Source: Thermodesulfovibrio sp. (GTDB lineage Bacteria > Nitrospirota > Thermodesulfovibrionia > Thermodesulfovibrionales > JdFR-85). Taken from it: a DNA stretch of 53,923 bases. Under the pieces are notes generated by a model. It was not told the origin of the DNA. It ran no database searches and saw only the letters and a program-made list of their open reading frames with translations. The stretch is taken from contig JALUAR010000107.1 in NCBI GenBank assembly GCA_027050975.1, forward strand, positions 1 through 53,923. The letters are read 5' to 3'. Both the position numbers and the translations under genes were made by a program. How positions within the stretch are numbered: the first letter of the stretch is position 1; the number at the start of each line of letters is the position of its first letter. Shown piece by piece: positions 33,327 through 42,368 of this stretch.

Positions 33327-34250
33327 TTAGGTAATAGGGCTTCTGTAGTGGCTTTCCTCGGGATGTATTTCGTTAATAAGTGAGGTGTCAAAGATGAGTT
33401 CCTCCTGTATCTCTTGCTCTATGTATCCGAGTGTCCTGAGTCTGTCTGCCAGTTGCATACTACATCGGATGTAACCCTCGGTGAGTTTGCTACAGTAATG
33501 GGGAGAGATTCTGATGGTATTAATCACAAACTCCCTATTTACAACCCCCATCATGCGTGCTATATCGGATGAGAGTTCTTCCACCTTAGTCCTCAGCATC
33601 TCCGATGCCTTCTCATGAATTATCAGGAACTCTCTCACTAGCTCTTTCTGGTTTGAAAGGAGGTCTCTTCTGACAAGAATTCCGTAACTGGGATTGTCAG
33701 GCCAGAGTAACTCGGGCGGATATACTATTTTGCCATTTCCGTAATATCTTACAGCCTCTGCAAGGGCAGGTGTTCCAACCACGGCATCCACTTCACCTTT
33801 CATGAATGCCTCGAGTACTTCATCAGCCCAGGGCAGATTTCGGACTTTCGTTGATAAGCCGCAACTATGTATAGCATCTGTAAGAATGAGGTCATGTATG
33901 GAGCCCTTCCCTGGGACACCGATGCACCTGAATTGTGATAGTATCTCTTTCAGGTTGTCAGATTCTGGATAGCCTTTAGCCCCTTTGGCTGCAGCAATAA
34001 CGGTTCCTTCAATATGTCCTCCCGCTATGCAGACAATATCGACACCCCTGGATATTCCGATAATTGCGGGAGGGAGCCCGATGTAGGCCATATCAATCTC
34101 TCCTTTTTCGAAGGCATTGACAATAGCAGGGCCGGTGCCAAAAAGATTCCACTGAACTTCGCAGAGAACCCCCTCAAGGAGTTCAGGCCTTGCCATCATT
34201 ACGATGGATGTATGATACAGTGTGGAGAGATGTCCTATGCGTAACTTCAT
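33327..34250 (-). CDS. Cytoplasmic NMT1/THI5-like substrate-binding domain protein
   Basis: The protein has 307 residues. It begins directly in the first beta strand (MKLRIGHLSTLYHTS) with no signal peptide or lipobox, and shows the NitT/TauT/THI5 fold: GTGPAIVNAFEKGEIDMAYIGLPPAI, VCIAGGHIEG, GVPGKGSIHDL, FMKGEVDAVVGTPALAEA. Transport proteins are not encoded nearby. A soluble binding domain in the cytoplasm could be an enzyme (as in THI5 or MqnA/MqnD) or a sensor. It starts 3 bp after the UbiB-like gene stop. Confidence 0.78.
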   Translation of the reverse strand: MKLRIGHLSTLYHTSIVMMARPELLEGVLCEVQWNLFGTGPAIVNAFEKGEIDMAYIGLPPAIIGISRGVDIVCIAGGHIEGTVIAAAKGAKGYPESDNLKEILSQFRCIGVPGKGSIHDLILTDAIHSCGLSTKVRNLPWADEVLEAFMKGEVDAVVGTPALAEAVRYYGNGKIVYPPELLWPDNPSYGILVRRDLLSNQKELVREFLIIHEKASEMLRTKVEELSSDIARMMGVVNREFVINTIRISPHYCSKLTEGYIRCSMQLADRLRTLGYIEQEIQEELIFDTSLINEIHPEESHYRSPIT

Positions 34251-34253
34251 TTC

Positions 34254-35954
34254 TTACAGTCGTCCTGACCTTATGATAGAGATAAGAAGCCAGAAACCCA
34301 GAACAAATGCCATAATGAAACCTGTGAGTCCCAGAAAGGGGATATCAAAAACCTTACCTCCTGCTCCAGAAAGCGTCAGGATTGAGGAACTCAGTATAAT
34401 GGCAGCCACCACTATACTGAAGGCCAGACGGTTTGTGGAACGGTCAATGTCTCGTATGAGCTTGTCAAGACCTATAGGGGTCATCTTTACATGGAGTTCA
34501 TCCTTTAGTGCCTTCCTCAGGAGTATTCGTAACTGTCGGGGGGTAGTGGTTGTGAAATTGGATATCTCCACAAGTTCCTTCTGGATACGTTCGTATACTC
34601 TTTGGGGATGATACCTGCTCCTTATTAACTTGGATGCATAGGGTTCGGCAATACTGATAAAGTTGAAGTTCGGGTCAAGTTCTCTGCCAATACTGTCAAG
34701 AATTAGCATACATTTATTAAGCAGTAGCAGATCAGACGGTATCTTCAATTTGTGTTTTATTGCTATGTGGAGCAGAGTATCCAGATACTGGGCTATGTTT
34801 ATCTCGGAAATTGTCATATCATACATGGGAATCAGAAAATCTTTTATGTCGTTTTTGAACTCCCTTCTGAATGTTTCTATGTCAACCTCTTCAGTGACAA
34901 GGCCGAGATTTATGTATTGATCCACAAGGGCATCGAAATCCTTTTTCACAAGAGCTATTAAAGCAGAGGCAATGCTTTCCATGATATCAGGTGTTAGCCA
35001 GCCAACAATTCCGAAATCAAGCAGGCCGATTCTTCCATCTGGCATCACAAATATATTTCCAGGATGCGGGTCTGCATGGAAAAAGCCGTCTTCAAGAAAC
35101 ATCTTGAAGTATGCATCAATCCCTACACGGGCAAGTTCAGCCCTGTCCAACCCCATTTTATCTATAGCCTCTATATTGTCAATCCTTACACCCTCAATCC
35201 GCTCCATTACAATCATTCTTTTTGAAACCAGTTCCGGATACAGTCTGGGGATATGAATATTGGGATTGTTTTGGAAGTTTCTCCTGAAACGGCACATGTT
35301 CTTTGCCTCTTCGGTGAAATCCAGTTCTTTTGTTATCGTACGAGAGAACTCTTCCACAATTCCTTTAGGATTAAAAAACTCTGTCTCGGGCATGTACCTG
35401 ACCATCAGAGAGGTAATGGTTCTGAGAATGGATATGTCTGTCTCAATTAGCTCCGGGATCCCGGGTCTCTGTATTTTAATTACCACGGGAGAGCCATCCG
35501 TTAGTGTGGCAAAATGGACCTGTGCAATGGAGGCGGCAGCTATTGGTTTTTCATCTATACTTTCGAAGATCTCGGCAGGATCAACACCCATGTCCTCCCT
35601 GATAATCCTGATTACATCCTCAAAAGGAAAGGGTGGTACCTCATCCTGGAGTTTCTTGAATTCATCGGCATAGGGTTTTGTGATAAGATCAGGTCTTGAT
35701 GCAAGCAATTGGGCAAGTTTGATAAAGGAAGGTCCCAACTCACCAAAGGCCAATCTCAACCTTTCGGGAATGGAATGAGCCATTACCGGTGGGATGCCGA
35801 GGATCTTAACTCTCTTCCTGAAAGGAAGAACCCGGTGAAGATTGAGCTGCTCTATAAACTGGCCAAAACCATGCTTGATAAAGACATTTACAATATGTCT
35901 GACCCTGTTAAGATTTTTATAAACCCTTTTGAGCCTGAGGACCTCAAGTAGCAT
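34254..35954 (-). CDS. UbiB/ABC1-family atypical kinase (AarF-like)
   Basis: The protein has 566 residues. The ABC1 motif FGELGPSFIKLAQLLASRPDLI (KxGQ type), AAASIAQVHFA (A-rich loop), ELDFTEEAKNM, FHADPHPGNIFVMPDGRIGLLDFGIVG (catalytic and metal loops) and two C-terminal membrane helices (about 510-560) identify it. UbiB proteins are ATPases supporting quinone synthesis and lipid handling. Preceded by the phasin-like gene. Confidence 0.93.
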   Translation of the reverse strand: MLLEVLRLKRVYKNLNRVRHIVNVFIKHGFGQFIEQLNLHRVLPFRKRVKILGIPPVMAHSIPERLRLAFGELGPSFIKLAQLLASRPDLITKPYADEFKKLQDEVPPFPFEDVIRIIREDMGVDPAEIFESIDEKPIAAASIAQVHFATLTDGSPVVIKIQRPGIPELIETDISILRTITSLMVRYMPETEFFNPKGIVEEFSRTITKELDFTEEAKNMCRFRRNFQNNPNIHIPRLYPELVSKRMIVMERIEGVRIDNIEAIDKMGLDRAELARVGIDAYFKMFLEDGFFHADPHPGNIFVMPDGRIGLLDFGIVGWLTPDIMESIASALIALVKKDFDALVDQYINLGLVTEEVDIETFRREFKNDIKDFLIPMYDMTISEINIAQYLDTLLHIAIKHKLKIPSDLLLLNKCMLILDSIGRELDPNFNFISIAEPYASKLIRSRYHPQRVYERIQKELVEISNFTTTTPRQLRILLRKALKDELHVKMTPIGLDKLIRDIDRSTNRLAFSIVVAAIILSSSILTLSGAGGKVFDIPFLGLTGFIMAFVLGFWLLISIIRSGRL

Positions 35955-35998
35955 CTGTTTAATATCCCGTTATAGTTCCTGACGGAGAAGGAGGCTTA

Positions 35999-36337
35999 TC
36001 ATGCTTTTGGGCCTTCTCCAGTTTTTTCCTTTGAGATGGCTTCCTCGATTTTTTTTACTCTTGTGGATAGGGCCTTCAGCTTTTTGTCGAGAGCCTCTAT
36101 GTCCTCTTTGGTGGGAAGATTCATCTTTTCAAGTGTCCTGGCAACCACATCCGAGAGGGTTTTTGTGATATCCTCAGAGCCTTTCTCAGCCTTCTCTGCC
36201 CACTCCTTAACAAGTTTTGCACCCTGGGATTCGCTTAATTCCCCCTTCTTTACCAGCTCATCAACGAACTCCTTTACCTTTTCCTGGGCACCGAAGCCGG
36301 CAAGCATGGCATTTCTGATGATTTCAAATATTGTCAT
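35999..36337 (-). CDS. Phasin-like polyhydroxyalkanoate-associated protein
   Basis: The protein has 112 residues, helical and highly charged: ARTLEKMNLPTKEDIEALDKKLKALSTRVKKIE is the PhaF/PhaI-type signature with a terminal coiled coil. Such proteins coat PHA granules, but this short form often sits next to AarF/UbiB genes without PHA synthesis genes. GAAAGGAGG precedes the ATG. Confidence 0.8.
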   Translation of the reverse strand: MTIFEIIRNAMLAGFGAQEKVKEFVDELVKKGELSESQGAKLVKEWAEKAEKGSEDITKTLSDVVARTLEKMNLPTKEDIEALDKKLKALSTRVKKIEEAISKEKTGEGPKA

Positions 36338-36367
36338 ACAACAACCCTCCTTTCTTAATTTTAGTTT

Positions 36368-36384
36368 GGGTTGTCAAACAACCC
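36368..36384 (-). promoter_or_regulatory. Hairpin in leader of the phasin-like gene
   Basis: GGGTTGT-CAA-ACAACCC forms a perfect 7-bp stem. A GGGTTGT copy occurs again directly in the ribosome-binding region, so the leader could refold and mask it. No function shown. The rest of this 246-bp intergenic region shows nothing recognisable. Confidence 0.3.
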
Positions 36385-36583
36385 GGTTCGTTATTCCTTG
36401 GACAGGTGAATTCGATAGCCTGGTGAATCTTCAAGGAAGATGAAGCCTTTATTTAAATTATACCAGAAAACAGAGGAAATATTGCATTAATTACACCGAT
36501 TCCCAGCTCGCTCAAATTCCATATGTATCATCTGACCGATAAGTCAACAGACCATTCTGGATCGAAATAAAAAGGGTCAGCCA

Positions 36584-37672
36584 CTACTTACGGTTGATTA
36601 CCATGTAGAAGAACCTTGCCCAATGGCCTGTCTTTTTGTTGAAAGCAGTAATTCCGATACGATTGATCTCTCTTCTGAGTGCGGGTAGCCCTTCAACTGT
36701 GAGTTCCCCTGTTTTGGGATTTACAGTGGGTTTAAGCCAGCCCAGTTCGGACAGATAAATTCCAGGATTTTTGTAATTTCCTATATTTTCCACAACCGCC
36801 ACGATCCTTGCTGGCGGATTTCTGTAAAGGATACCGTAAGGAGGTTCTGTTCTTTTAACAGGAAGGGGCTCTGTCTCAAGAAACTCTTTGAATTTCTTCA
36901 TCGTTGCCCATGAGCCAACGAGGGGATATCTCGGTATCAGAAAGGGCTCTGTGAACTGTCCTGCGGGAGCAGGGTCCTGTGTGAAGGCCATCATGTAGCC
37001 GCGTCTGACTAGAATGTCATGAAACTCCTTGTTGTACTCTCCGTAAGGATATGAATAAAGAACAGGGGCAGTGCCTGTGAGTTTTTTAAATCTGTCTTCG
37101 CTCTTTTTCAGGTCATCCTCAATCCATTTTACATACTCCTTTTTGGAGACGGACCTGCTCCATCGTGCGAATCTTGCATGGGCGTAAGAGTGGTTACCAA
37201 AAGATACCTTCGTGTATCTGGCCATCTCTTCTATCTGCTGTTTTGTCATATAATCCGGATACCTTCCCACTGCTTCCATGTAAAGGAAGACAGTAAAAGG
37301 GTATCCAAACTCCTTCAGTATAGGAAATGCCTCTGTGAAAACGGTTCTGTATCCGTCATCAATGGTTATCAAGACCGCCTTTTGAGGAATCGGGCCTTCT
37401 TTATTGAGAAATTTAATAAGTTCTTCAGGCGATATTACATTGTAGTCATTGTCTTTCAGATACTGCAGTTGTGCCCGAAAAAGGTCCGTATCAATAGAGG
37501 TGGAGGGACTTTTGGGATCGTTAAATTTATGATACAGCAAGATGGTTACATAACCGCTATGAGGATTTTTTTCAGCAAACACCACCGAATTGTTACATAT
37601 CGTGAAAACAACGAAAACAAAAAAAGATAATACCAACAACAGCGATACGGATATGTTTGATCTGGAAGGCAT
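36584..37672 (-). CDS. Polysaccharide deacetylase (NodB-type)
   Basis: The protein has 362 residues. A signal anchor (about residues 7-30) is followed by a carbohydrate esterase 4 domain: LITIDDGYRTVFTEAFPIL (catalytic Asp pair) and SFGNHSYAHARF (metal His). It removes N-acetyl groups from a surface polysaccharide or peptidoglycan. A C-terminal region of about 80 residues (ARIVAVVENIGNYKNPGIYLSEL) has no assignment. I use ATG 37672; an ATG 22 codons upstream lies inside the preceding gene. Confidence 0.88.
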   Translation of the reverse strand: MPSRSNISVSLLLVLSFFVFVVFTICNNSVVFAEKNPHSGYVTILLYHKFNDPKSPSTSIDTDLFRAQLQYLKDNDYNVISPEELIKFLNKEGPIPQKAVLITIDDGYRTVFTEAFPILKEFGYPFTVFLYMEAVGRYPDYMTKQQIEEMARYTKVSFGNHSYAHARFARWSRSVSKKEYVKWIEDDLKKSEDRFKKLTGTAPVLYSYPYGEYNKEFHDILVRRGYMMAFTQDPAPAGQFTEPFLIPRYPLVGSWATMKKFKEFLETEPLPVKRTEPPYGILYRNPPARIVAVVENIGNYKNPGIYLSELGWLKPTVNPKTGELTVEGLPALRREINRIGITAFNKKTGHWARFFYMVINRK

Positions 37673-37691
37673 CTTATCGAAAGTCACTTTG

Positions 37692-38516
37692 TTATCTGAG
37701 ATAGTTTGGATCCAATCGGCATTGATCGTATCTGTCAAGTCTGTTTTTCTGAATCACCTGTGTAAGACGGTCAACATATTCGGTGCCCAGTACAGAATAC
37801 CTGTGGAGATAGTTCACAAGTGTAATGGACTCCGACTGTTTGCTTCTCATATGCCTGAAATCTTTGTATGCCCAACCAACATTGATGTTGTAAAGGTATC
37901 CTCTCACTGCATCAAGTGTGCTACTGTAGCGGGCAAGGCGAGCTTTGGAATTGATAGCTCTGATTCCTTTTTTTGAACCGAAGGTCCAGATGCCGAAAAT
38001 GTTGTTTCCCTCAACAAAGAATCTCGAGCTTCCCCATCCGCTCTCAAGCACAGCCTGTGCAAGTATTATGCTGGGAGGATGGATATTAAGCCTTGTGAGA
38101 AGCTCTTCCAGATTATCTGTTCTATACTTTCTGAATATGCCCTTTATGAAGGTCATCTCAGACTCTGTTAAGGTAATGCCCCTCTTCATTCGTTTTATAA
38201 GCCGAACAAATCTGTCTCTTTCGTTCTTAATCTCCTGCTCGGCGATTAGTATGGAAGGTAGAACAATTCTTATAAATGCAGCCTTTCTTTTTCGTGGCGG
38301 GAGGTCTTTTAGAGATATTACCTTTCTGTACACAATCGGTTTTACCGCATTACAGTCAAACTCCTCTGAGAAAAGCTCGTCAATGCTTTCCAGGTCTCTA
38401 TAGATAACACTAATCCTTTCAGGTTCAGCCCCCTTGTAAAGGGTCTGCCTGCCCGAGAAGAAAAGCGTGGAAGATACCGTTAATAAGACTATCAGATATA
38501 GTAATTTACGAATCAT
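37692..38516 (-). CDS. Bax-like glucosaminidase (exported)
   Basis: The protein has 274 residues. A signal peptide (about 1-22) and a C-terminal glucosaminidase domain with the catalytic Glu in ILAQAVLESGWGSSRFFVEGNNIFGIWTF and ALRYSS-like ARYSSTLDAVRGYL. It cleaves peptidoglycan glycan strands. A TATAAT on the minus strand lies about 16 bp before the ATG, so the leader is short. It is upstream of the deacetylase and probably co-transcribed. Confidence 0.88.
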   Translation of the reverse strand: MIRKLLYLIVLLTVSSTLFFSGRQTLYKGAEPERISVIYRDLESIDELFSEEFDCNAVKPIVYRKVISLKDLPPRKRKAAFIRIVLPSILIAEQEIKNERDRFVRLIKRMKRGITLTESEMTFIKGIFRKYRTDNLEELLTRLNIHPPSIILAQAVLESGWGSSRFFVEGNNIFGIWTFGSKKGIRAINSKARLARYSSTLDAVRGYLYNINVGWAYKDFRHMRSKQSESITLVNYLHRYSVLGTEYVDRLTQVIQKNRLDRYDQCRLDPNYLR

Positions 38517-38559
38517 CGTTTCTTAAATAATTATTATAACATAACAGGAGTTGATTTTA

Positions 38560-38589
38560 TTGACATTTCAAATACTTTTTGAATAATGT
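38560..38589 (+). promoter_or_regulatory. aroC: Promoter of aroC with very short leader
   Basis: TTGACA (38560-38565), an 18-bp spacer and TAATGT (38584-38589) lie 10 bp before ATG 38600. The leader would be about 4 nt, with no ribosome binding site. Confidence 0.65.
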
Positions 38590-38599
38590 ATTAGTTATC

Positions 38600-39793
38600 A
38601 TGTTCAGGCTAAGGTTTCTTACGGCAGGAGAATCGCACGGGAAGGCCCTTGTTGGTATTTTAGAGGGTATTCCGGCCAATCTTTCTCTTTCATCCGAGTA
38701 TATCAACCGCCAGCTTCAGAGGCGGCAGAAGGGTTACGGCCGTGGCGGAAGGATGAAGATAGAGAAAGACAGTGTGGAGATACTTGCAGGTGTAAGGTGG
38801 GGGCTGACTATTGGTTCTCCTATTGCCCTTTATGTACAAAACCGTGACTGGGCAAACTGGCAGAAGGGGATGTCCGTTGAAGAAGCGGACAAGGGCTCAA
38901 TTGATCCTGTTACAAGACCGAGACCAGGACATGCCGATCTGCCGGGAATCATAAAGTACAACCAGAGGGATATCAGGAACATACTTGAACGCTCATCAGC
39001 CCGGGAGACGACCATGAGGGTAGCCCTCGGGGCTATTGCTAGAAGATTTCTTGAGGAGTTTGGCATTGAGGTAGGCAGCTTTGTCACATCGGTTGGAGAT
39101 GTGGAGTATGGGGTGGATACCTCTTTGCTGAAGGATAAAGATCTGAAGACAATGGCCTTAAAGGCTGAGGATTCTGAACTGCGCTGTCCTGACCCTGAGA
39201 TTACAGCAGCCATGAAAGAGAGGATCGACAGGGCAAAGGAGGAGGGTTATTCCCTTGGTGGCAGATTCGTTGTCTTTGCCACAGGTCTTCCTGTAGGGCT
39301 GGGCAGTCATATCCAATATGACCGGAGACTTGATGCAAGGCTGGCTCAGGCACTTATGAGTATACAGGCAATTAAGGCTGTAGAGATAGGAGACGGGGTG
39401 AGGCTTTCGGAACTGCCTGGTTCTGAGGTAATGGATGAGATACTCCCTCCTGTTGACGGTACTGATTTAAGCAGTGTTCGGAGACCGACAAACCACGGGG
39501 GAGGGATTGAGGGTGGAATGACGAACTCCATGCCAGTGATTGTCAGGGTGACAATGAAACCCATTCCAACACAACGAAGACCGTTAAGGTCAATCGATAT
39601 AACAACAGCCGAGGCAGTGGAGGCTGCCTATGAGAGGTCTGATGTTTGTGCAGTAGCAGCAGCGGCAGTAATTGGTGAGGCTATGCTGGCATTGGTGCTG
39701 GCAGATGCCTTTTTGGAGAAGTTTGGCGGAGACAGTATGGAGGAGACAAAAAGAAATTACGAAATGTATCGAAAACTTTCTGAAAAGGGGTAG
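38600..39793 (+). CDS. aroC: Chorismate synthase
   Basis: The protein has 397 residues. MFRLRFLTAGESHGKALVGILEGIPA is the family start, and GRGGRMKIEKD, RPRPGHADLPGIIKY, ERSSARETTMRVALGAIARR and NHGGGIEGGMTNSMP are the FMN and substrate loops. It removes phosphate from EPSP to give chorismate and needs reduced FMN. ATG 38600 follows the promoter above; the earlier ATG at 38579 lies within that promoter. Confidence 0.97.
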   Translation: MFRLRFLTAGESHGKALVGILEGIPANLSLSSEYINRQLQRRQKGYGRGGRMKIEKDSVEILAGVRWGLTIGSPIALYVQNRDWANWQKGMSVEEADKGSIDPVTRPRPGHADLPGIIKYNQRDIRNILERSSARETTMRVALGAIARRFLEEFGIEVGSFVTSVGDVEYGVDTSLLKDKDLKTMALKAEDSELRCPDPEITAAMKERIDRAKEEGYSLGGRFVVFATGLPVGLGSHIQYDRRLDARLAQALMSIQAIKAVEIGDGVRLSELPGSEVMDEILPPVDGTDLSSVRRPTNHGGGIEGGMTNSMPVIVRVTMKPIPTQRRPLRSIDITTAEAVEAAYERSDVCAVAAAAVIGEAMLALVLADAFLEKFGGDSMEETKRNYEMYRKLSEKG

Positions 39794-39806
39794 GTAGGAG
39801 CGTTGT

Positions 39807-40322
39807 ATGATAAGCAAAAAAAATATTGTTCTTACAGGGTTTATGGGCACAGGAAAAACAGCTGTTGGCAGAGAGCTTGCCAGGATGCTGGGTATGGGTT
39901 TTGTAGAGCTTGACGAGGAGATTGAGCGTGCCGAGGGAATGAAGATAAAAGATATATTTAGCCGCTTTGGTGAGCCCTACTTCAGGGATAAAGAGACAGA
40001 GATGGTTAAAAGGTTTGCAGCCCAGGAAGGGGTTGTGATCTCAACAGGCGGTGGAGTTGTCCTCCGGCAGGAGAACATGGATGCCCTGAGAGAGAAGGGG
40101 ATAATAGTCTGTCTCTGGGCAAGTCCAGAGACCATTCTTCAGAGAACCAGCACATCAGATGACAGGCCTCTGTTGAATGTGGATGACCCATTGAAAAAGA
40201 TCAAAGAGTTACTTGAATACAGAAGGCCCTTCTATGAGAAGGCTGATATAATGATTGATACAGAGGGAAAGTCACCCCATGAGATTGCAAAGGAGATAGT
40301 TCAGAAGATAAGGGGAGGGTAA
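39807..40322 (+). CDS. aroK: Shikimate kinase
   Basis: The protein has 171 residues. Walker A GFMGTGKTAVGREL, the shikimate-binding ELDEEIERAEGMKIKDIFSRFGEPYFRDKE, STGGGVVLR and the lid DDRPLL are present. It phosphorylates shikimate at O3. It follows aroC by 13 bp and precedes the NSS transporter by 1 bp, so the three are one unit. Confidence 0.96.
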   Translation: MISKKNIVLTGFMGTGKTAVGRELARMLGMGFVELDEEIERAEGMKIKDIFSRFGEPYFRDKETEMVKRFAAQEGVVISTGGGVVLRQENMDALREKGIIVCLWASPETILQRTSTSDDRPLLNVDDPLKKIKELLEYRRPFYEKADIMIDTEGKSPHEIAKEIVQKIRGG

Positions 40323-40323
40323 T

Positions 40324-41820
40324 ATGAAGAGAGAACAATGGAAGAGTCAGTTGGGATTTCTCTTAGCAGCCGTAGGCTCTGCAATAGGCCTGGGCAACAT
40401 ATGGAGATTCAGCTATATGGCCTATTCCTACGGCGGAGGCGCATTTCTCATACCCTATCTTGTTGCACTTCTCACGGCGGGCATACCCCTTCTAATATTG
40501 GAGTTCGGGATTGGTCATGAAAGGATAGGTTCTGCCCCTCTTGCGTACGCCAAGATAAAGAAGAACTGGGAATGGCTCGGGTGGTGGGCGGTTACCTTCG
40601 TTATGTTCGGTATAGTGCTTTATTATGTTGTAATTATTGCCTGGTGTCTCAACTTCTTTGTCCTGTCTTTTAACCTGAGTTGGGGTGACGATCCGAACTC
40701 GTTCTTCTTTAAGCAGTTTCTCTCTCTCAGCAAGAGTCCCTCCGAAATAGGTGAAATTCGAACCCCCATACTCTTTGCCCTTATAGTCATCTGGTTTATA
40801 AACTGGGCCATTGTCTACAGGGGAGTGCAGAGGGGAATCGAGCTTGCCAATAAAATCTTCATGCCCCTTCTTTTTGTTCTTACAGCCGTTCTTGTGTTCT
40901 GGTCTTTGAGTCTTGACGGTGCAGCAGAGGGACTCAAGGCATACCTTACGCCTGACTTTTCAAAGATCGCAGACCCCAAGGTCTGGATAGATGCGTATAG
41001 CCAGATATTCTTTACCCTGAGTCTCGGTTTCGGCATCATGATTGCCTATGCAAGCTACCTGCCGGAGAAGTCAGACATAACAAAGAATTCCGTTTTTACC
41101 GCCTTCATAAACAGCGGATATTCCCTCTTTGCTGGTTTGGCGGTGTTCTCTGTGCTCGGATTCATGGCAAAGTCAGAGGGTAAGGCAATATCCGATGTTG
41201 TGTCCCAGAGTATCGGCCTTGCCTTTGTGGCCTATCCGAAGGCTGTGAGTATGATGCCTGCAGGCAATATCTTCGGTGCCATATTCTTTCTCTGTCTTGT
41301 CGTGGCAGGGATATCATCTTCTGTCTCAATAATAGAGGCATTTAGTTCGGCAATAATAGACAAATTCGGTGTCCGGAGAAAACCCTTTATTACCATGATA
41401 TCCGTGATAGGATTTCTTGGCTCGATTATATTCACAACACAGGCAGGACTTCTTTGGCTCGATATAGTGGATCACTTCCTCACCCATTACGGACTGGTTG
41501 TGGTGGGTATAGCTGAATGCATATTGGTAGGATGGTTTTTCAGGCTGGATGTACTTAGAAGGCATATAAACAGAATATCTAACATCAAGCTTGGACTGTG
41601 GTGGGATATTCTTATAAAGTACTTTGTTCCCCTTGTGCTCGGTATTATTCTGGTAGGGGACCTCTACAATGAACTTAAAAAGCCCTATGGGGGATATACG
41701 TGGACCTCTCTGATCCTTATAGGTAGAGATTGGATTCTATTTACCCTTATTGTTGCCTTTGTTCTTGCCTCGCGGCCCTGGAAGACGGAGCATATAAAGA
41801 AAGGCGGAAGGAGTTCGTGA
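40324..41820 (+). CDS. Sodium-dependent neurotransmitter:sodium symporter family (NSS) transporter
   Basis: The protein has 498 residues and about 12 membrane helices. TM1 has the unwound GSAIGLGNIWRFSYMAYSYGGGAFLIPY ion and substrate site. It is LeuT-like and probably imports amino acids, often hydrophobic or aromatic ones, with Na+. Being in an operator-less unit with aroC-aroK suggests aromatic amino acids, but this is inference. The last helix is near residue 465. Confidence 0.92.
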   Translation: MKREQWKSQLGFLLAAVGSAIGLGNIWRFSYMAYSYGGGAFLIPYLVALLTAGIPLLILEFGIGHERIGSAPLAYAKIKKNWEWLGWWAVTFVMFGIVLYYVVIIAWCLNFFVLSFNLSWGDDPNSFFFKQFLSLSKSPSEIGEIRTPILFALIVIWFINWAIVYRGVQRGIELANKIFMPLLFVLTAVLVFWSLSLDGAAEGLKAYLTPDFSKIADPKVWIDAYSQIFFTLSLGFGIMIAYASYLPEKSDITKNSVFTAFINSGYSLFAGLAVFSVLGFMAKSEGKAISDVVSQSIGLAFVAYPKAVSMMPAGNIFGAIFFLCLVVAGISSSVSIIEAFSSAIIDKFGVRRKPFITMISVIGFLGSIIFTTQAGLLWLDIVDHFLTHYGLVVVGIAECILVGWFFRLDVLRRHINRISNIKLGLWWDILIKYFVPLVLGIILVGDLYNELKKPYGGYTWTSLILIGRDWILFTLIVAFVLASRPWKTEHIKKGGRSS

Positions 41821-41858
41821 TTTATCAGTCTATCAGTACAGTTTATCCCAAATCCAGC

Positions 41859-41888
41859 GATTGTTCGTTATCGTTACTGCTGGATCTG
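41859..41888. repeat. Interspersed short repeat, copy 2
   Basis: A 30-bp intergenic segment after the transporter gene matches the copy at 17807-17836 with about 4 differences. No other copy was found by reading. Confidence 0.45.
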
Positions 41889-42014
41889 TGTTTATTTAGT
41901 ATAAAACGGAGGGTAAAGTTCTCACTGTAGGGACAGTTTATTGTTCACCTGTTATGCTATCTACAGCAGTGACAGAATGCGCGGTTCTGCTGTCTTGCCA
42001 ACTATACCATCTAA

Positions 42015-42368
42015 ATGTTAAACTTTTTCGATATGCAGAAAAGGATTCTTGTTGTTGATGACGAGCCACTAATTCTGAAGTCAATAGAAAAGGCCCTTTC
42101 AAAGATAGGGTATGAGGTCCGGACTGCGGAAAACAGGGAGGAGTTTTTAAAAGAGTTGGAATCCGGAAGATTCTCCCTCCTTATATTCGACCTGCATATG
42201 CCTGACATCACAAGGGATGAGATAGTTGAGACATCAAAAAAGTACAATCCCGAGATAAAATTCATGGTAGTAAGCGGGTCCGAGGAGTCAGCGGGCTTTC
42301 ATTTTATACGAAAGCCCTTCAGAATCGATGACCTGAGGCAGAGCGTAAGAGATTTACTGAATGATTGA
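42015..42368 (+). CDS. Single-domain response regulator (receiver with a shortened alpha-4 region)
   Basis: The protein has 117 residues. The Asp pair DD (15-16), phosphoacceptor D59 (LLIFDLHMPD) and the switch Thr/Ser region (VVSGSEE) are followed directly by FHFIRKPF. About 14 residues that normally form helix alpha-4 and its flanks are missing, so the output face differs from a standard receiver. There is no output domain. Upstream, TATACC lies 6 bp before the ATG; ATG 42033 is an alternative start. It overlaps the next gene by 8 bp. Confidence 0.82.
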   Translation: MLNFFDMQKRILVVDDEPLILKSIEKALSKIGYEVRTAENREEFLKELESGRFSLLIFDLHMPDITRDEIVETSKKYNPEIKFMVVSGSEESAGFHFIRKPFRIDDLRQSVRDLLND

